DNA of 64,000 bases, from contig JAJFKA010000124.1 in NCBI GenBank assembly GCA_021773555.1, forward strand, positions 1 to 64,000. Reading direction: 5' to 3'. Below, in pieces: positions 54,895 through 63,530 of the stretch (position 1 is the stretch's first letter; every line of letters begins with the position of its first letter). This DNA comes from Gammaproteobacteria bacterium (GTDB lineage Bacteria; Pseudomonadota; Gammaproteobacteria; Pseudomonadales; Azotimanducaceae). Made by a program: the position numbers and the translations under genes. Under the pieces are notes generated by a model, which was not told the origin of the DNA, made no database searches, and saw nothing but the letters and a program-made list of their open reading frames with translations.

Positions 54895-56226
54895 ATGAGA
54901 CACCTTCTTGCGGTATGCACCCTGTTTTTCCTGTTTTCAATTTCCGGCTGCGGCAGCGAGGACGGCTTTACGCCGCAACCGGCGCCATCTGGCCAGCTTC
55001 GTGTTGTCAATGCCATCCCCGATTCGCCGGGATTCTCTATAAACTTCGAAAATCAGGGGGTCGGATTCGTCGATTTCGGAGATTCCACCCCATTTGTTGC
55101 AGTGCTGCCTGAGGTCACCAGGTCCTTGCGTGTGCTCTACATCAGTAACAGCCAGCAGACCACGCTCGTACAGACGGAGTTGCGAATCGGTATTAATCGA
55201 TTCGCTACTGCGGTAATCACCGGGACGATGGCGAATCCACAGATTCTGTTACTGGATGAAGCGCCAGTGGAATTTGAAACAGGAAAAGCCGGTGTTCGCT
55301 TCGTGCATGCAGCGAGTTCTGTTAGTGGCAGTGTTGATTTTCACCTGACTACGGGTGATGACCCTCCCGGCGTTGCAATCACCACTGTTCCGGCGAACTC
55401 AATTTCTGAATTCTTTCTTTTTGATGCCGCTGAGGATCTGCACTTGCGCGCAATCGCATCAGCAGATTCGAGCACCCTGTGGGACTCCGGTGTATTCGCG
55501 ACGAGCGCGGCAACTGGGTCTTTGTTCGTACTCCTGGACTATTTTGGACCCGGTGGAGGTAGCGCGCGGATGATCGCGGTTTCGTCCGCAGGCAGTCTCG
55601 GGTTTCCCAGTGAAGTACTCCCTGCTGCTGTTCACTTCCTCAACATGATCCCTGACAGAACCGCTATCGACTTCTACCTGGATGATGTCCTGATTGCAGA
55701 GGATCTGTTGTTCGGGGACATCACTGATTTCACGGTGTTGACGGCCGGTGACCACACAGTGCGCAGCACCACAGCGAACGATGCAACCGACGTGATTGTC
55801 GAGAATACATTCACCGGTGGCGCAGGCACCTTTAACAGTCTTGCTGCGACTGGCATCGGAACGACAAACTCACACCTTGCAGGTACCGAAGACCGGCGTC
55901 GTGCACTCGGCAGTGCGACGGTCAGTATCAAGAATTTTTCACCGGAAGCCGGCCTGATTGATGCTTTTCTGCTGTCCAGCGGACAGACGGTCACCAACAT
56001 CAGGCCGACAGTGGACAATCTGGTCTCTCCCGGTGCGCGGAGGCTTAAGGTTCTGCCTGGTACTTACGATGTCGTGCTAACCGAGGCGGCGAACTCGACC
56101 ATTGTTTTTGGCCCCTCATCGACAACCTTTGAGGATAGCCACCTGTACCAGCTCTATTTTACCGATGTTGATGGTGGCGGTGGCCCGGTGCAGCTTATTC
56201 TCCGGGAAGACCCCCCGGTTCAATAA
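54895..56226 (+). CDS. DUF4397 lipoprotein
   Basis: 443 residues from ATG 54895. Lipoprotein signal MRHLLAVCTLFFLFSISGC (C19 lipidated). The mature protein consists of two or more DUF4397-type beta domains: LRVVNAIPDSPGFSINFENQG and VRFVHAASSVSGSVDFHLTT, then VHFLNMIPDRTAIDFYLDDVL. The domain occurs in surface lipoproteins with unclear roles, perhaps binding partners or carbohydrates. Probably outer-membrane anchored. Confidence 0.78.
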   Translation: MRHLLAVCTLFFLFSISGCGSEDGFTPQPAPSGQLRVVNAIPDSPGFSINFENQGVGFVDFGDSTPFVAVLPEVTRSLRVLYISNSQQTTLVQTELRIGINRFATAVITGTMANPQILLLDEAPVEFETGKAGVRFVHAASSVSGSVDFHLTTGDDPPGVAITTVPANSISEFFLFDAAEDLHLRAIASADSSTLWDSGVFATSAATGSLFVLLDYFGPGGGSARMIAVSSAGSLGFPSEVLPAAVHFLNMIPDRTAIDFYLDDVLIAEDLLFGDITDFTVLTAGDHTVRSTTANDATDVIVENTFTGGAGTFNSLAATGIGTTNSHLAGTEDRRRALGSATVSIKNFSPEAGLIDAFLLSSGQTVTNIRPTVDNLVSPGARRLKVLPGTYDVVLTEAANSTIVFGPSSTTFEDSHLYQLYFTDVDGGGGPVQLILREDPPVQ

Positions 56227-56330
56227 CATCGGTAACAACGCTGGTTCAATATCCGGATAAGTGTCTGCGGATTGATTTCTGGGTTGAGACGTTTATTCTT
56301 TCAGGATAACAACTCACTGGCAGCAATCTA

Positions 56331-57218
56331 ATGTCTGATGCAACGAATTGGTCGATCCGTAAACTCGCGGGTGCGCTCGGTGCCGAAATCACTGGCATAA
56401 AACTCAAAGATGCCAACGAATCAGATATTGATCGAATCAAGGCACTGTTGGTTGAGAACATGGTGCTCTTTTTCCCTGACCAGGGCATGGCAGAAGACCA
56501 GCACGTGGCTTTCGGGCGTCATTTTGGTCAGCTTGAGGGACATCCCAACCTGAAAAATGATTCTGAGACCTTGCCGGAGATATTCCAGCTCAATGCAACC
56601 AGTGGTGGTGTCGCAGATGAATGGCATACCGACATCACTTTTCAGGAACATCCCGCGTTGATGTCGATTCTGCAGATGATCAAATGCCCGGAAACCGGTG
56701 GCGACACCATGTGGACCAGCCTTTGTGCTGCCTATGATGAGCTGTCCGACCCGATGAAGGAGATGTGCGAGGGGCTTACCGCGTTGCACGACGCACTGCC
56801 TCATAATCGACCCGACAAGATGGCTATTCACCCGGTCGTCCGAATTCATCCGATAACCGGTCGCAAAGCGCTTTACGTCAATGAACATTTTACGCGGCGA
56901 ATCGTCGAAATGAATGCAACTGAAAGTGAGGCGGTTCTGGGTTATCTCACTCGCTGGGTCAGTAATCCGCGATTTACCATGCGCTATCACTGGTCCAGCG
57001 GCACCATTGCGATGTGGGACAACTGCTGCACCCAGCACTTCGTACTCAACGATTTCGTTGGCGAGCGGGTCATTCAGCGCGTGACGGTCATGGGAGATAC
57101 CGTCGACGGGGCGCAGCCACCCAAATGGCAGCCCTGGGTAAGACCCGGCAGGTTATCTGCCACCAGCAGACATGACCGGCAGCTATTTCAGTTCCTGAAG
57201 TCCCAGGGCATGACCTAG
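56331..57218 (+). CDS. TauD/TfdA-family 2-oxoglutarate dioxygenase
   Basis: 295 residues. Facial triad H99 and D101 (WHTDITF) and H236 (NCCTQHFVLND), and the C-terminal arginine region (ERVIQRVTVMGD) binds 2-oxoglutarate. Members hydroxylate taurine, alkylsulfates, phenoxyacids and similar; substrate not readable. No sulfonate transport genes adjacent. It converges on the GNAT gene (8 bp apart). Confidence 0.9.
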   Translation: MSDATNWSIRKLAGALGAEITGIKLKDANESDIDRIKALLVENMVLFFPDQGMAEDQHVAFGRHFGQLEGHPNLKNDSETLPEIFQLNATSGGVADEWHTDITFQEHPALMSILQMIKCPETGGDTMWTSLCAAYDELSDPMKEMCEGLTALHDALPHNRPDKMAIHPVVRIHPITGRKALYVNEHFTRRIVEMNATESEAVLGYLTRWVSNPRFTMRYHWSSGTIAMWDNCCTQHFVLNDFVGERVIQRVTVMGDTVDGAQPPKWQPWVRPGRLSATSRHDRQLFQFLKSQGMT

Positions 57219-57225
57219 CGGTCCG

Positions 57226-57831
57226 CTAGGCACGGGTCAGCTGCCTGCCGAACACCAGCAGCGAATCCGTCTGAACAACAATATGGAAACCCAGATGCTG
57301 ATAGAACGCAATGGCAATTTCATTGGCGGTACCAACGCCAAAATGTACTGCCGGTACCTGCAATTCTCTCAGTTTGTTCTCAAAGGTTTTAATTAACTGC
57401 CGACCATAGCCTTGTCCCTGTCCAATGGGGAGGATGTCGATGTGCAGATGTGCAGGATAGTCATGCGCCCATTCAGGTGCGCGATAACCGCGATGTAATG
57501 CCCTGATCATGTCCGCAGTCCTGCCGGTTTCACCCTCATCAGGCAGATCATACTGGCCGCGCAGCTTCGGCCACCATTCCTTCTCACAGGATTCTGCGAA
57601 CACCATTGAATTTTGTGTACCGAGAATATAACCACACGCGGATCCGCCATGATCGAGCACAAAACACAATTCCGGCTCCAGTGTTGCATAAGGCGCGGCA
57701 AAATAGTGCCCAAGAATTTTATCCTCCACAGTTCCAGTGGCGTCCGCTCCGCTGTTTCCGGTACGCAGGCATATTTCATACAACCGGGGCATGTCCTCGG
57801 AACGGTACGACCTGATCTGGAATTCCGACAC
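57226..57831 (-). CDS. GNAT-family N-acetyltransferase
   Basis: 201 residues, start GTG 57831 with AAGGTGG upstream. The acetyl-CoA binding motif is LPIGQGQGYGRQLIKTFENKL (near 132), and the C-terminal FGVGTANEIAIAFYQHLGFHIV (near 165) closes the GNAT fold. Substrate unknown; the general layout (MSEFQIRSYRSEDMPRLYEICLRTG) fits small-molecule or aminoglycoside-like acetyltransferases. Lies between two genes of the opposite strand. Confidence 0.85.
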   Translation of the reverse strand: MSEFQIRSYRSEDMPRLYEICLRTGNSGADATGTVEDKILGHYFAAPYATLEPELCFVLDHGGSACGYILGTQNSMVFAESCEKEWWPKLRGQYDLPDEGETGRTADMIRALHRGYRAPEWAHDYPAHLHIDILPIGQGQGYGRQLIKTFENKLRELQVPAVHFGVGTANEIAIAFYQHLGFHIVVQTDSLLVFGRQLTRA

Positions 57832-57909
57832 TTTTATCCACCTTTCTAATTCCCCAGCGCTCGCCTATTATTTGATGACAAAAACAAACATCACATAACG
57901 GGAGCAGAC

Positions 57910-59121
57910 GTGGCATCACCCCTGGAAGATATCACCGTAATTGAAATTGACAGCTGGATGGCATCACCAAGTTCGGGGGCTATTCTTTCAGACCTCGGTG
58001 CAAAAGTAATCAAGATTGAGCCACCAACTGGCGATCCCATGCGCAACATGAGTCGGCCTGTAAAAACAGACCGCGACCTGGGCGACTACGACTTTCAGTT
58101 TGATGTGGATAACCGGGGCAAACAATCCATTCAGATAGATCTGACCCGTCCGGAAGGATCGAAACTTGTCGCCAGAATGTGCGTATCGGCCAACATTTTC
58201 ATGTGCAATTTATTACAGGAACGACAACTAAAGTATGCACTCGATCCCGCATCGCTATTTGCCGCTAATCCGGGACTCGTACATGCAACCCTCACGGGTT
58301 ATGGCACGACTGGTCCTGATCACGGTCGTCCCGGTTATGACGTAACGGCGTTCTTCGGTCGCTCGGGTCTCTACGATGCGAGTCGCGAAGGTGCCGAAGG
58401 CACGGTCCCCCAGGCACGGCCGGCTCAGGGTGACCATGTCACTGGCCTTGCATTTGCCACTGCAATTCTTGCCGCGCTCCGTCACGCTGAAAGAACAAAG
58501 CAAGGTCAGATTGTGGAAACGTCACTTTACGAAACGGCAGTGTGGACCCAGGCTTCAGACTATGCGGTGACAGCAGTTGATAAGGCACCGGTCCGTAAGC
58601 GAGCGCGCCATGAAATGCTGACACCCACCGCCAATCGGTATCCCTGCGGGGACGGAAAATGGGTGGTATTTAATATGCCGGAAGTTTCAGCGTGGCCTAA
58701 GTTCTGCAAAGCACTCGGTCTCGAAAAATGGCTCGAGGATGAACGTTACGCTGACCCGGGGTCCAGGTATCGAAATATGGAAGCGTTAACAAACGGTATT
58801 GATGAGGCGCTCTCGATTAGAGGCAGGGACGACTGGGGGCACATTTTCGACAAGGCGGGCTTAATCTGGGGACCAGTCCTTGCCTTGCACGAGGTACCGG
58901 ATGATGCGCAGGCTAAAGCCATCAATATGTTCCCGCTTATTAATGATAAAACCATCGGTGAGTACCCGACGGTCGGAATTCCGATGCGATTTGCCACCGC
59001 CGATGTTGGACCGCGTTCACCAGCGCCTAAGCTGGGAGAGCACACACGTGAGGTATTGAATGCGTTCGATCTTGCCGAGGATGAAATAGAGGCACTTTTT
59101 AGTGATGGAGTCGTCCTCTAG
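57910..59121 (+). CDS. CaiB/BaiF-family CoA-transferase
   Basis: 403 residues, start GTG 57910 with GGGAGC site. Family III CoA-transferase motifs: DLGAKVIKIEPPTGDPMR (near 30), NRGKQSIQIDLTRPEG (near 75), and the catalytic aspartate of the family is expected in ..GRPGYDVTAFF (near 141). It moves CoA between an acyl-CoA and a free acid, for example carnitine, oxalate or a branched acid. Its neighbours (TauD, M20 amidohydrolase) do not identify a pathway. Confidence 0.9.
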   Translation: MASPLEDITVIEIDSWMASPSSGAILSDLGAKVIKIEPPTGDPMRNMSRPVKTDRDLGDYDFQFDVDNRGKQSIQIDLTRPEGSKLVARMCVSANIFMCNLLQERQLKYALDPASLFAANPGLVHATLTGYGTTGPDHGRPGYDVTAFFGRSGLYDASREGAEGTVPQARPAQGDHVTGLAFATAILAALRHAERTKQGQIVETSLYETAVWTQASDYAVTAVDKAPVRKRARHEMLTPTANRYPCGDGKWVVFNMPEVSAWPKFCKALGLEKWLEDERYADPGSRYRNMEALTNGIDEALSIRGRDDWGHIFDKAGLIWGPVLALHEVPDDAQAKAINMFPLINDKTIGEYPTVGIPMRFATADVGPRSPAPKLGEHTREVLNAFDLAEDEIEALFSDGVVL

Positions 59122-59131
59122 TCCACCATTA

Positions 59132-59155
59132 AACAGGGCCCCCTGTTCAAGGGGC
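59132..59155 (+). terminator. Possible terminator-like hairpins after the CoA-transferase gene
   Basis: GCCCC (59138-59142) can pair with GGGGC (59151-59155), followed by TTTAC; alternatively AACAGG pairs with CCTGTT (59132-59147). The two hairpins are mutually exclusive. There is no long T tract, so this is weak. The rest of the 145 bp gap contains GGGGGTCGGAG (59168-59178), the core of the repeat family at 60630 and 61361. Confidence 0.3.
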
Positions 59156-59266
59156 TTTACACCTAATTCGGGGGTCGGAGACTAGCGCAGCGTATCCGTA
59201 TTACTGTCAGCAATCTGTGTCCCCTAATTGATGTCCGATGAATCCGGGTTAGGCTACCTCGCCCCA

Positions 59267-60484
59267 CTATTTTGTATTTGCCGTTACCAGCAGTGCTTGT
59301 AGTAAAACGTTACATCCAGATTCACAATGATCTTTGGTGGCATGCTCAATTTCATTGTGACTTATGCCGTTTTTGCAGGGGATGAAGATCATGGAAGTAG
59401 GAACTACCTGCGCCATGTAGCTGGCATCATGACCGGCCCCTGTAATCATTTTCTGGTGCCGATATCCAAGTTGGTTCACTGACCACTGGACAGTTTCCAC
59501 ACAGCCTGAATCGAATGCCATGGCGGGATATTTCCAGTAGCCATCGATGTTCACTTCACATTCATTACCCAGCAATGTGACAAAATCCCGAAGACTTGTT
59601 TCCATGTCTTCAAGTGTTTTGTTGTCAGGATGCCGAAGATCAACCGAGAACATAACCTTCCCAGGGATTGTGTTGGGTGAACCGGGATAGCAATCGAATT
59701 TACCGATGGTTCCACAACCGGCGGGCGCATTATCAAGCGCGATCGATCGAACTTTGAGGGCGATCTCTGCCGCGGTCATCAATGCATCTTTGCGAAGCGG
59801 CATAGGCGTCGTACCCGCATGGGATTCCATTCCGGTTACCGTGACGTCATACCACCGAATACCCTGTTGGTGGGTTACTACGCCAATAATATCGTCGGCA
59901 TTTTCAAGCACAGGACCTTGTTCTATGTGAACTTCAAAATAGGCTCTGGCATCAGGAACTGTTGCCCGCTTCTTGCCTTTGAAGCCGATTCTCTCAAGTT
60001 CGTCCTCAAAGCGTTTGCCATCGACATCTGTACAATTGTAGATGTCCTGAAGCTGAAAAGCCCCGGCCAGTACACCTGAACCAACCATCGCAGGCTGGAA
60101 ACGGGAACCTTCTTCATTGGTCCATACAACGACTTGTATAGGGTGCAGTGTTTGAGCCTGTTCGTCATTTAAAGTACGAATAACCTCGAGACCAGCGAGG
60201 ACACCATAGACGCCATCGAACTTACCACCCGTTGGTTGTGTGTCCAGGTGACTGCCAGTCATCACTGGTTTTTCTTCAAGTCTGCCAGGCCGGGTGGCAA
60301 AGATATTCCCTATCTCGTCTACCTCGATGGAACAACCTGCATCAGTGCACCAACCGATGAAAAGATCCCTGCCTTGCTTGTCCAGGTCGGTTAATGCCAG
60401 CCGTGCACAACCGCCCCTGGCGGTCGCGCCTATTTCCGCCATCTCCATGATGGAATTCCAGAGACGTTCGCTATTGATTCTGAT
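59267..60484 (-). CDS. M20-family amidohydrolase (N-carbamoyl-amino acid / allantoate amidohydrolase type)
   Basis: 405 residues if initiated at ATC 60484; 393 from ATG 60448. Zinc-binding residues of the M20/HyuC family: H-x-D in GSHLDTQPTGGKFDG (near 95 of the longer form), E-E in TNEEGSRF, then VHIEQGP, SHAGTTPM, TGAGHDASYM and SHNEIEHA. Family members normally begin M(R)INSERLWNSIMEMA; here that text is complete (RINSERLWNSIMEMA) but an ATC stands where the ATG is expected, with AGGAA seven to eight bases in front. It hydrolyses N-carbamoyl or ureido amides, probably in pyrimidine or purine breakdown. Confidence 0.82.
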   Translation of the reverse strand: MRINSERLWNSIMEMAEIGATARGGCARLALTDLDKQGRDLFIGWCTDAGCSIEVDEIGNIFATRPGRLEEKPVMTGSHLDTQPTGGKFDGVYGVLAGLEVIRTLNDEQAQTLHPIQVVVWTNEEGSRFQPAMVGSGVLAGAFQLQDIYNCTDVDGKRFEDELERIGFKGKKRATVPDARAYFEVHIEQGPVLENADDIIGVVTHQQGIRWYDVTVTGMESHAGTTPMPLRKDALMTAAEIALKVRSIALDNAPAGCGTIGKFDCYPGSPNTIPGKVMFSVDLRHPDNKTLEDMETSLRDFVTLLGNECEVNIDGYWKYPAMAFDSGCVETVQWSVNQLGYRHQKMITGAGHDASYMAQVVPTSMIFIPCKNGISHNEIEHATKDHCESGCNVLLQALLVTANTK

Positions 60485-60629
60485 GATGGATTTCCTGCAT
60501 TTGAACTACCTTACTTTCCTCGACTCATTGGGATGTCTACGAAATCGCCTGGTTTTTTTGGCATTGGACAAAATGTCCTCCTATCTCTTCGAAGAGAATG
60601 ATTCCTGCTGCAGGCATTCGCAACTATAA

Positions 60630-60656
60630 CCGGCACTTTACTCCGACCCCCCTATT
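60630..60656 (+). repeat. Repeat family 2, copy R3
   Basis: 27 bases, same orientation as R2, differing from it at two positions (CCGGCACTTTACTCCGACCC... versus ...ACCCCGACCC...). It contains the stop codon of the PhnD-like gene and encodes its last four residues, GGSE. Confidence 0.8.
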
Positions 60657-61339
60657 TGCCAACTGACGGCGTTGTATTCATCCAGCACGGGTAGATAGTC
60701 ATCCCGTTGTGCTGGGATGATTCCTTTCATCACTAACGCTTCTTTAGCGTCATTCGATTCCGGCGAGCCGAGCGCTCTGCGCAAAGCCTGTAACACCACA
60801 TCACGATCGGTACCACGCCTGACAACAAACGGAGGAGACGGAGCGTCGCCGCTTCGCGCAACAATGCTAATCCCTGCGATCTTTTCAGGTTCATCACGGG
60901 CGATGATGCGCCAGGTCACTGCATCGATTGCTGCCAGGTCTGCCCTGCCCGTGCGTATCGCCTCAAGACTCGCCAGATGCGAACCGGTCACCAACACACT
61001 CGAGGGTGAACAGGTCGAAAGCAATGCCGAACAGCCCGAGCGGGACGAAAGTGAATTCACCGCTGCGACCCGACCATCGACGTTGCCAACGATGTGGCTG
61101 AAATACATGCCTGGTTCACAATCCAGGTCGAAAACGGGCGACGCCACCGGTTCGATCGGTGCTGCTGACAAAAACAGGTCAAGCCCGCATGCTTGCGAGA
61201 CCAACAAATCAGGTTCAAACCAGAGATCCGTCACAGCGCGACGTCGATTGAGTGCGCCAGGGTATCCCGTCGCTCGCCACAAGATATCGTTTGCCCATTG
61301 GACGCTGGGCAAGTCGTACCAGGGAAAAGATGCTAACAA
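60638..61339 (-). CDS. PhnD-like phosphate/phosphonate-type solute-binding protein
   Basis: 233 residues from TTG 61339, without a signal peptide as drawn. Segments typical of periplasmic phosphonate/phosphite-type binding proteins: LVTGSHLASLEAIRTGRADLAAIDAVTWRI (near 115-145, in parts) and PFVVRRGTDRDVVLQALRRAL (near 172). The N-terminus ASFPWYDLP resembles the start of mature PhnD paralogues. The frame is open upstream into the repeat R1 with no clear start codon. The stop and last residues come from repeat R3, so the C-terminus may have been replaced. No ABC permease is adjacent. Confidence 0.7.
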   Translation of the reverse strand: MLASFPWYDLPSVQWANDILWRATGYPGALNRRRAVTDLWFEPDLLVSQACGLDLFLSAAPIEPVASPVFDLDCEPGMYFSHIVGNVDGRVAAVNSLSSRSGCSALLSTCSPSSVLVTGSHLASLEAIRTGRADLAAIDAVTWRIIARDEPEKIAGISIVARSGDAPSPPFVVRRGTDRDVVLQALRRALGSPESNDAKEALVMKGIIPAQRDDYLPVLDEYNAVSWQIGGSE

Positions 61340-61360
61340 TCTGGCGATACGAACCTCAGA

Positions 61361-61687
61361 AATAGTGGGGTCGGGGTAAAGTGCCGGAGTAAACCCACCG
61401 CAGTCAACGTCTTTGTTGATTATCGTGGTTCCGCAACAAAGTCTCTATGTTGACACCACATCAACCGTATCGTCCACTCGGTAAGACCAACTCAGGGAGA
61501 TTAAAAGCTCATTCGCGAATCGCTCGGGGCGCATCTCGTCGCGAAAATCAGCCACTATGCCAGCAAAGGAGTGATTCTCGTTTCGGAGAAACTCAAGCCG
61601 GAGTTTGTAGAAATAACAGGCGACTCATCCGCCGCGAGAGACGAGTGACCAGAGTTTACTCCGGCACTTTACCCCGACCCCACTATT
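61361..61687. mobile_element. Short element bounded by 33-bp perfect inverted repeats (R1 and R2)
   Basis: R1 (61361-61393) and R2 (61655-61687) are exact reverse complements over 33 bases; the 5' part reads AATAGTGGGGTCGGGGTAAA. Between them are 261 bases with no convincing gene. The longest sensible frame (61507-61635, after a TAA) reads ..HLVAKISHYASKGVILV.. and ends ITGDSSAARDE, perhaps a remnant. The sequence type recalls the ends of REP/IS200-associated elements but no transposase is present. It occupies most of the 455 bp between the PhnD-like and DUF4124 genes. Confidence 0.7.
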
Positions 61688-61794
61688 AGAACCAGTTCAC
61701 ATTTCTAAGATCTCTTTTACCGCTCATCGTCGTAAAGTGACCTTCAGCCCGAACCAATTGGCATCAGTAGCCGGTGAGGCGCCTAATTCGATCC

Positions 61795-62169
61795 ATGAAA
61801 AAATTTATCGCAATATTAGCTGTCCTTTCCGGTCTTTCGTCTTCTGCCGATGCATTTGCCGAGCAAATTCACAAATGCGTGGATGCGCAGGGCCAGGCCA
61901 GTTTCAGTTACTCCTCCTGCCGTTTGGATAACGTAAACGAGAGCAACCTGATTGATTCAAAGATGGCTGAACTGGATCTTCTGGATGCAAAAATTTCCCA
62001 CTTAAATCGCAAAATCCGTGATTCACGTCTGTTTTTTGAGGCGAGTCCGGGCGCAGACCGCGGGGCATTCGAACTCAAATCGACGCAACTAAAATCGGAA
62101 TTGTCCGTGCTCGTATCGAAACGCAGCAAAATTGTTGAAGGCACTGTTTCGCTACTGACGATGCACTAG
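61795..62169 (+). CDS. Small exported protein with DUF4124-like N-terminus
   Basis: 124 residues from ATG 61795 (a longer frame begins 61774). Signal peptide MKKFIAILAVLSGLSSSADA, then EQIHKCVDAQGQASFSYSSC, which fits the DUF4124 pattern of two cysteines around a Val-Asp-x-x-Gly turn. The remainder is a helical coiled-coil tail. Function unknown. Confidence 0.7.
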   Translation: MKKFIAILAVLSGLSSSADAFAEQIHKCVDAQGQASFSYSSCRLDNVNESNLIDSKMAELDLLDAKISHLNRKIRDSRLFFEASPGADRGAFELKSTQLKSELSVLVSKRSKIVEGTVSLLTMH

Positions 62170-62230
62170 CACCCCCCCTACCCCACAAACCCTGTTTCTG
62201 CCAGTATTACCACTCCGTACCTATTCTGGA

Positions 62231-62725
62231 GTGACCATCTTGAGCTTTGCAAATTCTGCACTGGCAGTGGGCGAGCTGTTAAAGCACCGCCGCGAAACTG
62301 TCGCGGTGGCCGAATCATCCACCGGTGGGCTGATCTCAGCCAGTCTGCTATCGATCCCCGGGGCTTCTGCCTATTATGCGGGTGGTACCGTTGTCTATAC
62401 CCGCGCTTCCCGCAAAATTTTTCTGGATCTGCCGGTTGAGGAACTTAAAAAACTCAAACCGATGACCGAGGAAATGGCTATGGTTTTTGCAGAGTCCATT
62501 CGCCGAACGCTGGACAGTACCTGGGGGATATCCGAGTTAGGCGCAGCTGGACCAACCGGCACACCTTACGGCTATGATGCAGGCACCAGTGTTATCGCTG
62601 TATCCGGTCCAAACCCCCTGAGCGAGACCGTGGTGACGGGTGACAGTGATCGTGGCCGAAACATGTTGGCCTTTTCCGAGGCTGCAATTGCCTTGTTGCA
62701 GCGTGCCATTGAGGAAGCGCAATGA
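62231..62725 (+). CDS. pncC: CinA-family nicotinamide-nucleotide amidohydrolase
   Basis: 164 residues, the stand-alone CinA C-terminal domain. It converts NMN to nicotinate mononucleotide and ammonia in pyridine-nucleotide recycling. The catalytic block AESSTGG (27-33), PGASAYYAGGTVVYTRASRK and the GAAGPTG glycine-rich loop are all intact, unlike the CinA-like half of the gene at 25881. GTG 62231 or TTG 62240 could start; GGAG favours TTG. Its stop overlaps the next start as ATGA. Confidence 0.88.
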   Translation: MTILSFANSALAVGELLKHRRETVAVAESSTGGLISASLLSIPGASAYYAGGTVVYTRASRKIFLDLPVEELKKLKPMTEEMAMVFAESIRRTLDSTWGISELGAAGPTGTPYGYDAGTSVIAVSGPNPLSETVVTGDSDRGRNMLAFSEAAIALLQRAIEEAQ

Positions 62726-63519
62726 AGACTGCAACAACACTGTTTGAAGTCGAGGACCACGTCGCCTGGATCACCCTGAACCGACCCGAGGCCATGAATT
62801 CGTTGAATCCCGAGCTTCGCTGGCAAATTTCCCAACACATGGATGAAGTGGAACACAATGATGATATCTGGGTGGCGGTGATCACCGGTGCGGGTGATCG
62901 AGCTTTTTGTGCCGGCGCTGACCTGAAACACCGTGCACGTGAGCGCGATGCTACCCCAGCCGAAAGACTACACTGGAATAAGCTTGGTCTTGAGACGACG
63001 CACATCATTGAACGCTGGTATTTCCCCAAACCGGTCATTGCTATGGTCAACGGTTATGCCCTGGGAGGCGGTCTCGAAATCGCCATGGCCTGCGACATTA
63101 TTGTTGCCGCGGAACATGCAGAGTTTGGTTTGCCGGAACCGCGCCGTGGGCTTATTGCAGGGTCAGCCGGTGTACACCGCCTGCCCCGGCTGATTGGATT
63201 AAAGCCAGCGATGGGTTACATGCTAACGGGTCGGCACATGTCTGCTGACCGGGCTTTTCAACTCGGTCTTGTCAACGAGGTTGTTCCGTCAACTGAACTT
63301 AAAGAGACTGTCGATGGATATGTACGCGATATCCTTCGTTGCGCACCATTGGCCGTGCGCTCGACCAAAGAGGTTGCGATGCGTGGGCTGGATCATCCAC
63401 TCCCACAAGCCTACTACACACGTTATGAGGCAGAGGTAAAACGCGTACAAAGTGATGACGCCGTCGAAGGACCGAGGGCATTCGCAGAAAAACGAACACC
63501 GAACTGGAAAGCGAGGTAG
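62722..63519 (+). CDS. Enoyl-CoA hydratase/isomerase family protein
   Basis: 265 residues. Crotonase motifs: DRAFCAGADLKHRA (near 60) and NGYALGGGLEIAMACDIIVAAEHAEFGLPEPRRGL (near 110, in parts), including the catalytic-type glutamate of hydratases. Starts with ATG overlapping the pncC stop. Acyl-CoA substrate unknown; related to the 40468 and 41341 genes by family only. Confidence 0.9.
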   Translation: MKTATTLFEVEDHVAWITLNRPEAMNSLNPELRWQISQHMDEVEHNDDIWVAVITGAGDRAFCAGADLKHRARERDATPAERLHWNKLGLETTHIIERWYFPKPVIAMVNGYALGGGLEIAMACDIIVAAEHAEFGLPEPRRGLIAGSAGVHRLPRLIGLKPAMGYMLTGRHMSADRAFQLGLVNEVVPSTELKETVDGYVRDILRCAPLAVRSTKEVAMRGLDHPLPQAYYTRYEAEVKRVQSDDAVEGPRAFAEKRTPNWKAR

Positions 63520-63530
63520 CGAACAACAGA

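Noticed and set aside
61447-61689. 80-residue frame between repeats R1 and R2
   Set aside because: Arg-rich, lies inside the inverted-repeat element and ends in R2; no motif, no ribosome binding site.
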